Shown one piece after another: positions 39,301 through 46,225 of a stretch of DNA of 64,000 nucleotides (its first letter is position 1; every line of letters starts with the position of its first letter). The position numbers and the translations under genes are program-made. Below the pieces are notes generated by a model. That model did not search any database and was not told the DNA's origin. It worked only from the letters and a program-made list of their open reading frames with translations. This stretch comes from Lapidilactobacillus dextrinicus DSM 20335. GTDB lineage: Bacteria; Bacillota; Bacilli; Lactobacillales; Lactobacillaceae. Where the stretch lies: assembly GCF_001436095.1 (NCBI RefSeq), contig NZ_AYYK01000022.1, positions 40,377-104,376 on the forward strand, in the 5' to 3' direction.

Positions 39301-40625
39301 TTAATTGTCGATAAAGCATCGTTTTTAATCGTCATGGCCTTCATATCTTGACCACCAATATCTAAAATGAAATCAACATCTGGTTGGAAATAATGGGCAG
39401 CTTGATAATGAGCCACAGTTTCCACTTCACCAATATCAACTTTTAAGGCATTTTTGATAAGATGCTCACCATAACCAGTAACAGTGGCCTTCCCAATTGT
39501 TACACCTTCAGGAATTTTATTGGTCAAGTCACGCATAATCTCTTTTGTTTTTTCGAGAGGGTCACCATCGTTACTATCGTAATAAGTGCAAAGAATTTTG
39601 TGATCGTCACTAATTAAAGCAACTTTAGTTGTTGTTGAACCAGCATCAATACCTAGAAAAGCCACTCCTTGATAACTGGCTAAGTCACGTGTCTCAACTT
39701 TAGCTTGTACATGACGTTTACGGAATTCTTGCAATTCATTGTCGTCATTAAATAGCGGATCCAATGAATGAGCTGGTTTCATGACAGAATCATCGCCATT
39801 TTCCAAACGATCCATAATCTCAGCCAAGTTGCTTTCAGATTCTTCAACCGCATATAGTGCCGCACCTTTAGCCACGAATAATTGTGGATCTTCTGGAAAA
39901 ATAACTTGTTCTGGCGTCAAATGCAACGTTTCAATGAAGCGATAACGAAGTTGGTCCATGAAATATAACGGACCGCCTAAGAAAGCAACATTGCCTTTAA
40001 TTTTATGACCTGCAGCCAATCCAGAAATTGTTTGGTTAACGACCGCTTGGAAAATACTTGCTGCAATATCGCTTTTGGCAACACCATCATTAATTAATGG
40101 TTGAACATCTGTTTTAGCAAATACGCCACAACGACTAGCAATTGGGTAAATGATTTTAGCCTCTTTGGCCATCTCATTTAAACCATCAGCGTCCGTTTTT
40201 AAAAGAACCGCCATTTGATCGATAAATGCACCAGTCCCACCAGCGCAGCTACCGTTCATCCGTTGTTCTAATGATGCACCAAAGAAGGTGATTTTGGCAT
40301 CTTCACCACCTAATTCGATACTAACATCTGTTTGCGGAATTAAAGTTTCCACTGTCTTTGTACAAGCAATCACCTCTTGAACGAACTTTAATTCTAGTAA
40401 GTGAGCTAAGCCCATGCCACCAGAACCTGTAATCGTAAAAGCAATCGGCGCCTTTGTACCAAGTTCAGTAATTGCTTCTTGTAAAATCTTTTTACTCGCA
40501 GCTTTTACGTCTGAATAATGTCGTTCATAACGCGCAAACTTCGTCTGATAGTTTGCATCCATGATGACGAGTTTGACGGTTGTTGATCCAACATCAATCC
40601 CGCCGAATAACATATTTGTTGTCAT
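36333..40625 (-). CDS. Fused 2-hydroxyacyl-CoA dehydratase activase / double-cubane-type protein
   Basis: 1430 residues. Two tandem ASKHA (BcrAD/BadFG) ATPase domains: domain 1 [16 protein letters not shown] (8-23), [19 protein letters not shown] with C127 and SRCGVF with C166; domain 2 [10 protein letters not shown] (325-334), [17 protein letters not shown] with C447/C451 and SRCTVF with C486. Then a Cys cluster C608, C611, C615, C634, a DUF2229 segment ([21 protein letters not shown]) and an HgdB-like half with [11 protein letters not shown]. The HgdC dimer holds one [4Fe-4S] between its subunits with Cys at these same two positions; here both ATPase copies are in one chain. Such proteins drive ATP-dependent low-potential electron transfer. 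The substrate in lactic bacteria is unknown. Start ATG behind GGAGG; controlled by the TetR gene upstream. Confidence 0.9.
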   Translation of the reverse strand: [1430 protein letters not shown]

Positions 40626-40742
40626 TTAGTAATTCCTCCATAATTAATAATTTCGGAAAGATTTTTATCTTCAAATAATCGAGGATGTTTTTGGCTTGTT
40701 ATCAGCTAATTCATTCAAAAAATATTCTGGCAAAATAAAAAG

Positions 40743-41390
40743 CTAAGCTGATAGCCCCCGCATTAAAAATTCAACACATTCACGCGTTTGTTGTTCGATG
40801 ACCAGTGGCTCATCACTCATTAACGTATTAGGTAATAAGTATCCCAGAATCACACTCACAATATAGCGACTGATTCGCATAGGATCCCAAGTAATTAATT
40901 CACCTTTATCTTGATAAAATCTAAGCATTTCACTTAATCGGCGATTAATTAATGTGTTTAAACGTTCAGTTAACATAATTAGTAACTGAGGATTCCGGCC
41001 CATTTCCTGAACGAATATTTTAAATTCACTGCGATGACTCATCACAAAGCTCATGCGATCATGCACAATGTAATTTAAAAAGTCTTCAAAATGCGGTAAG
41101 GAGGTTGTTTGTAATTGGTTAATAAAATCACTAGCAGCCATTGGCAAAATTTCTCCAATAAACGGTTCTAAAATCGCATGTAACAGTTGATTTTTTGTCT
41201 TAAACTGTGAAAAGACTGTTCCTTCAGAAACCCCAGCTAACTTAGCAATTTCATAAGTACTAGTTCGATCATAGCCAACCTTGGCAAACAAAGATAAACT
41301 AGCTTTTAAAACAGCTTGTTGTTTCTTAGAAAGCTGAGTTATTGCCTTTTCTGGTGATATTTGATTAATGGTTGTTTCAAGATTATCCAT
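40743..41390 (-). CDS. TetR/AcrR family regulator
   Basis: 215 residues. N-terminal helix-turn-helix at about 25-70: AVLKASLSLFAKVGYDRTSTYEIAKLAGVSEGTVFSQFKTKNQLLHAI, classic TetR. The C-terminal ligand domain is helical and unspecific. It lies 117 bp upstream of the activase gene on the same strand, so it probably controls that gene and itself. A 32-bp perfect palindrome overlaps its promoter start point. Start ATG behind TGAGGT. Ligand unknown; an acyl-CoA or fatty acid is only a guess from its neighbour. Confidence 0.92.
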   Translation of the reverse strand: MDNLETTINQISPEKAITQLSKKQQAVLKASLSLFAKVGYDRTSTYEIAKLAGVSEGTVFSQFKTKNQLLHAILEPFIGEILPMAASDFINQLQTTSLPHFEDFLNYIVHDRMSFVMSHRSEFKIFVQEMGRNPQLLIMLTERLNTLINRRLSEMLRFYQDKGELITWDPMRISRYIVSVILGYLLPNTLMSDEPLVIEQQTRECVEFLMRGLSA

Positions 41391-41434
41391 ATTAACCTCA
41401 CAATATCATGCTAATATTGAGCAACAGATTCCAT

Positions 41435-41493
41435 TTAATTTATTGAGTACTCACTCAATAAATTAAGTATAAACCGCACAAACTCAACCACAA
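41435..41493 (-). promoter_or_regulatory. TetR promoter with 32-bp palindromic operator
   Basis: Minus strand: -35 TTGTGG (41493-41488), 16 bp, -10 TATACT (41471-41466). Directly downstream, 41435-41466 is a perfect inverted repeat with 14-bp arms (core TTATTGAGT and ACTCAATAA) and a 4-bp spacer ACTC. It would cover the transcription start, the usual layout for TetR self-repression. Confidence 0.75.
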
Positions 41494-41542
41494 GGCTTAT
41501 TAAAAATATGCCAAATTTATATCAACCTACTTAAAGACACAA

Positions 41543-41566
41543 AAAAGCCCAGCATCGCTGCTGGAC
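41543..41566 (-). terminator. Terminator hairpin in the gap between LacI and TetR genes
   Basis: Minus strand CCAGCA-GCGA-TGCTGG followed by GCTTTTTT. A second stem (CAAGAG-TCA with TGA-CTCTTG, 41578-41607) lies just before it. It can end either the LacI transcript or a short separate RNA. Confidence 0.8.
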
Positions 41567-41766
41567 TTAATTGGGGACAAGAGATCAACGGCTGAATTGA
41601 CCTCTTGTTTATTTCATGTAAACATGGGTTAACAAAAATTCATTAATTATCATTCAATGATTAATTCTTGCTACGTGAACACTCTAACTTATGGGAATGT
41701 TCCCATGTCAATAAAATAACTTCAGTTTTTATTTAATTATCTTTTTCACTTAATCGTTATAGCCAG
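41567..41766. other. Non-coding stretch with two palindromes and a possible orphan promoter
   Basis: Contains ATGGGAA-TG-TTCCCAT (41691-41706), like a LacI-family operator but with TG instead of CG at the centre, and CATGT-AA-ACATG (near 41617-41628). On the minus strand the first palindrome fills the 17-bp spacer behind a perfect -35 TTGACA (41711-41706), but the -10 is poor (GTTAGA). No ORF of note. Confidence 0.5.
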
Positions 41767-42738
41767 TTAACATGTTTTACGGATGATCATTTTAGGTGTA
41801 ATTTTTTGGTATTGAACCTCTTTATGTTCGATCTGGTGATACAAGTAATAAAAAGAATTAGCAGCTTGTAAGTCAATACGCGGATCAAACGTGGTAATAT
41901 CAAATAAACGACTGAAAATATCATTCTCGAAACCAAAAACTTTACAGTCCTCAGGAACCCGATAACCAGCATTACGCAAAGTTCTAATAAATTCTGCTGA
42001 AACAACATCTGCAAAACAAATCACAGCATCAGGTGCTTGGTTTTGCTTCTTATCAGCAATCCAGTGTTTACCGGCATCAATCCCCGCTTCAGTAGAAACA
42101 GAGTAAAAACGACGCCAGCTTTGGTCAATTGTTGGATTTTCGTCACTGAAGTCGGTCAAAGCATGAACACGAGCCACCGTGTTACTACTACTAATACTAT
42201 TAAAAATATGCCCGATCTTGCGAGCGCCATGTTCCTTTAAATAATACAAAGCTTGTAAATATAAGGGATAATGATCCACGTATGAAGAATAAATATGTTT
42301 AGAATCGATCCGCCGCCAGGTTGCAATAGGCCCGTATTTCGTATAGGGAATAATTTTATCCCAATCATTCATCGCTGATAGTAAAAAAATACCATCTAAC
42401 TGATGCGTCACTAATAAATTCAAAGCGCTAATTTCGTCTTCTTCATTATCAGCTAAATAAATACTAGTTTGATAATGATACTTCCGCGCAATTCCGGCAA
42501 AGCTATTGATTAAGTCCCCCGTGTTAGAATAGTAGGTCGACATCAAAAATCCGATATTTTGCGTCCTCTGATACTTCAAATCACGAGCAATTTGGTTAGG
42601 AACATAGTGTAATTCTTCAATTGCCATCAAAACTCGCTGGCGTGTTTCTGCTTTAACATACCCATTTCCACTAATTACTCGAGAAACAGTTGATTTAGAT
42701 GTGCCCGCTAATTCCGCAATATCAAAAATAGTCGCCAT
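41767..42738 (-). CDS. LacI family transcription regulator
   Basis: 323 residues. N-terminal HTH and hinge: MATIFDIAELAGTSKSTVSRVISGNGYVKAETRQRVLMAIEELHYVPNQIARDLK, then a periplasmic-binding-like sugar domain starting TQNIGFLMSTYYSNTGD. Middle blocks DGIFLLSAMND and ICFADVVSAEFIRTLRNAGYRVPEDCKVFGFEND are typical of the GalR/LacI fold. No sugar gene lies next to it, so its target is not shown. A TGGGAA-type palindrome lies downstream of the gene. Start ATG behind TAGGTG. Confidence 0.93.
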   Translation of the reverse strand: MATIFDIAELAGTSKSTVSRVISGNGYVKAETRQRVLMAIEELHYVPNQIARDLKYQRTQNIGFLMSTYYSNTGDLINSFAGIARKYHYQTSIYLADNEEDEISALNLLVTHQLDGIFLLSAMNDWDKIIPYTKYGPIATWRRIDSKHIYSSYVDHYPLYLQALYYLKEHGARKIGHIFNSISSSNTVARVHALTDFSDENPTIDQSWRRFYSVSTEAGIDAGKHWIADKKQNQAPDAVICFADVVSAEFIRTLRNAGYRVPEDCKVFGFENDIFSRLFDITTFDPRIDLQAANSFYYLYHQIEHKEVQYQKITPKMIIRKTC

Positions 42739-42908
42739 TATTTCACCTACTTTAATTAGACGCTTTCATTACTGTTAGTTTAGCACGCCCGATGAAAATT
42801 TGCTTTTTAAATTATTTAAAAAATAAATGGCGACGAATACTTAAAACTATTTTTTTACAAACAGAAGTTATTTTTTTCTAAACTTGCTAGGCAATAACGT
42901 TTCAGCTC

Positions 42909-42917
42909 TGCTATACT
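42909..42917 (+). promoter_or_regulatory. Extended -10 promoter of the DedA gene
   Basis: TGC-TATACT is an extended -10; the -35 region is weak. The transcript would start about 40 bp before the gene. Confidence 0.55.
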
Positions 42918-42963
42918 CAACACAGCATCTATCATTTACACACGCAAGCGGGAGGAATATCAA

Positions 42964-43617
42964 TTGAATTTTTTGATTGATTTTATTTTACACATTGATG
43001 AACATCTGGTTACCATCGTTAATCAATTTGGTGATTGGACCTATTTAATTTTATTTGCGATTATCTTTATTGAGACTGGTGCGGTTATTTTACCGTTTTT
43101 ACCAGGTGATTCGTTGCTTTTTGCTGCGGCTGCTTTAGCTGCAAATCCGGTCTATCATTTGCATATTTGGCTATTTGTCGTGCTTTTCTTGATCGCCTGT
43201 CTAGCCGGTGACTCGTTAAACTTCTATCTCGGCCGCAATGTCGAAAAACTATTACAACATAGTAAGCTTTTCAGTCGCTTACTTGATAAAGATAGCTTAG
43301 AAAAAGGCCGTGAATTCTTTGAAAAACATGGCGCAATAGCGATTATCTTGGCACGTTTTATGCCAATCATTCGGACTTTCGTTCCTTTCGTGGCTGCTGG
43401 TTCTGGCTTTGAATACCGCCGTTTTATTAAATATAATTGGACGGCTTGTGTTGCTTGGGTTGCCTTATGTTGCGGCGCCGGTTACTTCTTCGGTAACTTG
43501 CCATTTGTTAAAGCCCACTTCTCAGCTATTATCTTAGCTATTATTGTGGTGACCTTAATTCCTGCTGTTGTTGGTTTCATTAAAACAAAAATGGGCAGTA
43601 AAAAAGTTGCTCAATAA
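42964..43617 (+). CDS. DedA family membrane protein
   Basis: 217 residues, about five membrane segments. Family marks: FIETGAVILPFLPGDSLLFAAAALA (about 36-60), a re-entrant region, and the conserved RFMPIIRTFVPFVAAGSGFEYRRFIKYNWTACVAWV. DedA proteins are lipid scramblases or flippases (undecaprenyl phosphate, phosphatidylethanolamine) needed for envelope homeostasis. The TTG start has GGAGG eight bases before it. A bidirectional terminator follows. Confidence 0.93.
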   Translation: MNFLIDFILHIDEHLVTIVNQFGDWTYLILFAIIFIETGAVILPFLPGDSLLFAAAALAANPVYHLHIWLFVVLFLIACLAGDSLNFYLGRNVEKLLQHSKLFSRLLDKDSLEKGREFFEKHGAIAIILARFMPIIRTFVPFVAAGSGFEYRRFIKYNWTACVAWVALCCGAGYFFGNLPFVKAHFSAIILAIIVVTLIPAVVGFIKTKMGSKKVAQ

Positions 43618-43621
43618 AAAT

Positions 43622-43667
43622 AAAAAAACTTGTCTTGATGTTAAAACATCAGGACAAGTTTTTTTAT
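43622..43667. terminator. Bidirectional terminator
   Basis: AAAAAAACTTGTC-TGATGT paired with ACATCA-GACAAGTTTTTTT, loop TAAA. Confidence 0.92.
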
Positions 43668-44332
43668 TGCCGTGATAATTGGCCATCACGAACTTGATAA
43701 ACTTGATCAGTATATTCAAATAAACTTTCATCATGCGTTACCATTACCACTGCTGTCTTATGCGCATGTGCTGTTTCCTTTAACGTTTGAACAACTTGAT
43801 GCGCCCGTTTACTATCTAAAGAAGCTGTTGGTTCATCAGCAAAGACAACTTGTGGTTGATGATATAAAGCACGCGCTATAGCCACCCGTTGGCGTTGTCC
43901 ACCTGATAACATTTTAGGCAAGCTATTCTTCTGCTTTTCTAAGCCTAAAGATTGTAATAACTCATTAGCATAGGCCTGATTATCTTGACGACTTAATCGA
44001 TCCACTAGTTTGAACTGCTCCGTTACACTTAAATAAGGAATTAAATTAGAAGCCTGTAAAATAAAGCCATATTTTTCAAAGCGAACTTTACTACGCTGTT
44101 TCTCAGATAGCTGGGCTAGATCTTGACCATTAAGCAATACGGCGCCACTAGTTGGTGACTGCAACGCTCCCATGATGGTTAATAACGTCGTCTTCCCCGA
44201 ACCGGAAGGACCAGTCAAGGTCATAAACTCACCGGCTTCTAACGTTAAATCCGTCGGCTGAATTGCTTGCGTCATTGCAGCACCTTTACCGAAAGTTTTG
44301 GTAATTTGTTTCAATTCTAAAACGGTTGTCAT
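43664..44332 (-). CDS. ABC transporter ATP-binding protein, HrtA/LolD type
   Basis: 222 residues. Walker A GPSGSGKTT (about 39-47), Q-loop FILQASNLIPYLSV, signature MLSGGQRQRVAIARAL, Walker B VVFADEPTASLD, H-loop VMVTHDESL. LolD/MacB class ATPase that works with one FtsX permease. The ATG overlaps the stop of the permease (TAATG). With that permease it resembles HrtAB; the actual substrate is not shown. The stop codon lies at the T-run of the shared terminator. Confidence 0.92.
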   Translation of the reverse strand: MTTVLELKQITKTFGKGAAMTQAIQPTDLTLEAGEFMTLTGPSGSGKTTLLTIMGALQSPTSGAVLLNGQDLAQLSEKQRSKVRFEKYGFILQASNLIPYLSVTEQFKLVDRLSRQDNQAYANELLQSLGLEKQKNSLPKMLSGGQRQRVAIARALYHQPQVVFADEPTASLDSKRAHQVVQTLKETAHAHKTAVVMVTHDESLFEYTDQVYQVRDGQLSRQ

Positions 44333-45399
44333 TATGCTGCACCTCCGATTGCATCAAGCGGATCAATTTTAAGGATTCGTTTGATTGAGAAAACTGAACC
44401 TAAAACTACCACAGCCAGTAACCCCATGGTAAAACCACCAACGAGTAAAGGATTATTCGTATACGGTATCTTGGCCGGTAAAACAAGTATCGTTAGTTGG
44501 TTGGCAATTAGTCCTAACCCAACTCCCATCAGGCCAAGCAACAGTGACTGTGCTAGTACTGAACGAATGAGTGTACCATTACTAATTCCTTGTGCTCGCA
44601 TCACACCATAAACACTGATATTTTGGATTGTTAGAATATACATAAAGATACCAACAATAAAAAGCACGATCACAAATAAGGCACCAATCATTAGTGAGAA
44701 AGTTGAGTTTTGTGCCGTATACCCAGGAATATTTTCAATGACCGTTTGTGGTGTCATTGTTTCTAAGCCAGCTTTTTTAACAACGTCCTTTTTTTGCTGA
44801 TAAATCACGGCACTCATGTTTTTAACTGCAGTACTGCCAAAACGTAATTGGTTATAGGTAGCCAATGTTGTAAAAGTAATCGGTAAGGTACCAAATAGAT
44901 TATTCTTTGTTAAACCAACAACTTTGTAATAAGTATCAGAGCCGTTAAGCTTAACTTTACTGCCCAACTTCAATTGACCAGCACCTAAACGTTGATCAAT
45001 GACGACTTCATGATCATGGCGTACTTGACGACCAGCAATTAATTTAGGCTTAATAAAACTAGCAAAATTAATCCCAAATACATAAGTATCTAAATCGGTG
45101 TCATACCCTTTTTGACTGACTTCACTGGCTAAAACACCTAGTGGCGCAACCTTTTTGGATAAATCAGCTTGATCAAATTGTTGCTCAGTAATCGTAGATG
45201 ATTGTAAATTATGATCGGCATATTTATTCATGGTGACGCGTGCTGCGCCCCACTGATCAACACCAACACGATTATTATTAGCTAAGCCATAGGCCAACCC
45301 CGTCAAAAAATAAATTAAATACGCGATTAAAAATAGTGTTAACACAACCAAGCTATAGCGTGCTTTGGCCGATTTAAGTTCGTGATAGGCTAAATACAA
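44332..45399 (-). CDS. ABC transporter permease, HrtB-like (FtsX family)
   Basis: 355 residues with four membrane helices: one near the N-terminus (YSLVVLTLFLIAYLIYFLTGLAYGLA), then a large extracellular domain (about 45-225) and three near the C-terminus. The start MYLAYHELKSAKARYSLV and the FLTGLAxGLA helix look like HrtB of heme efflux systems. Substrate by homology only. The TTG start (45399) has a weak ribosome site (GAGAAGTGA) and agrees with the family N-terminus. A MarR gene lies upstream on the same strand. Confidence 0.85.
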   Translation of the reverse strand: MYLAYHELKSAKARYSLVVLTLFLIAYLIYFLTGLAYGLANNNRVGVDQWGAARVTMNKYADHNLQSSTITEQQFDQADLSKKVAPLGVLASEVSQKGYDTDLDTYVFGINFASFIKPKLIAGRQVRHDHEVVIDQRLGAGQLKLGSKVKLNGSDTYYKVVGLTKNNLFGTLPITFTTLATYNQLRFGSTAVKNMSAVIYQQKKDVVKKAGLETMTPQTVIENIPGYTAQNSTFSLMIGALFVIVLFIVGIFMYILTIQNISVYGVMRAQGISNGTLIRSVLAQSLLLGLMGVGLGLIANQLTILVLPAKIPYTNNPLLVGGFTMGLLAVVVLGSVFSIKRILKIDPLDAIGGAA

Positions 45400-45429
45400 T
45401 TTGAATCACTTCTCTTTTAAGTTTGCTCC

Positions 45430-45457
45430 ATTATAGCATTACCTATCATCAAGTAAA
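45430..45457 (-). promoter_or_regulatory. Promoter of the HrtB-like operon
   Basis: Minus strand TTTACT (-35), 16 bp, TGC-TATAAT (-10, complement of 45430-45435). Confidence 0.7.
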
Positions 45458-45513
45458 CGCTACATGGCTTAGACTTACACTAGATTTGACTTAAGGTTAA
45501 CTAATTTTTACTG

Positions 45514-46026
45514 TCACTCTTCTTTAGAAGTAGCCTGATGTTTTGAAGTTGTTGGTAAAGTGGCAATAAATTCTTCAGGTGACATTTGGACGACTCCGGC
45601 TTGAGCAAGAATGTCGACAATAGCTGCCAAATGTCGCTCTACTTCTGTGATTGCCTGCGGTGTCAAATTACTCAAACGAGCTGACATTTTTTCTTTAACA
45701 CTAGCAATTTGCGCTTCAGCAAATTTATCTCCGTCTTTTGTCCGATGTACATTAACAACCCGACGATTATCCTTATTATGTTCTCGACGGACCAAGCCTT
45801 TATCTTCGAGATGACGAATTGTGCGACTTAATTGTGCACTGGAGATATTTAAAACCTGTGCCAATTCTGACATGGTGACGTTAGGATGCGTATAAACTCC
45901 CATCACAATCATCATCTGTAGTGGTGTTAATTCAGAATCTTCAATATCCAAGCTGCCTAAAATAGATTGAGTGAGTGTCACAAACATTTGCCCGAACAAT
46001 TGTGTACTAGAAGTTTTACTTTCCAT
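45514..46026 (-). CDS. MarR family regulator
   Basis: 170 residues. Winged HTH: TPLQMMIVMGVYTHPNVTMSELAQVLNISSAQLSRTIRHLEDKGLVRREHNKDNRRVVNVHRTKDG, with the D-x-R-R wing. Helices at both ends form the dimer interface. Start ATG 46026 with AAAGG ten bases ahead; the ATG at 46044 has none. It is divergent from the large ABC exporter at 46226, and two MarR-type boxes cover the promoter of that gene, so it is its likely repressor. It may also act on the HrtB operon. Confidence 0.92.
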   Translation of the reverse strand: MESKTSSTQLFGQMFVTLTQSILGSLDIEDSELTPLQMMIVMGVYTHPNVTMSELAQVLNISSAQLSRTIRHLEDKGLVRREHNKDNRRVVNVHRTKDGDKFAEAQIASVKEKMSARLSNLTPQAITEVERHLAAIVDILAQAGVVQMSPEEFIATLPTTSKHQATSKEE

Positions 46027-46159
46027 AAAACATGAACCTTTCATTGTTGATTTCTAATTCTCATAAAGAAACAAAACTAGTAAACGTGCCCTAAACGTTT
46101 GCTAAACTAATTCCATTTTGTTTCTGTTTAAGAAGATATTATTTAACAATAGAAAACAT

Positions 46160-46200
46160 TTGACATTTGTTAAGTATAGTGGATAATTAACAAATGTCAA
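46160..46200 (+). promoter_or_regulatory. Promoter of the ABC exporter overlapped by two MarR boxes
   Basis: -35 TTGACA (46160-46165), 16 bp, -10 GATAAT (46182-46187). TTGACATTTGTTAA (46160-46173) and its exact inverse TTAACAAATGTCAA (46187-46200) lie at the -35 and just after the -10, 13 bp apart. Each box is itself an almost perfect palindrome, the usual MarR target. Confidence 0.8.
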
Positions 46201-46225
46201 TTATTTAATCAAGGGAGATTTCATA

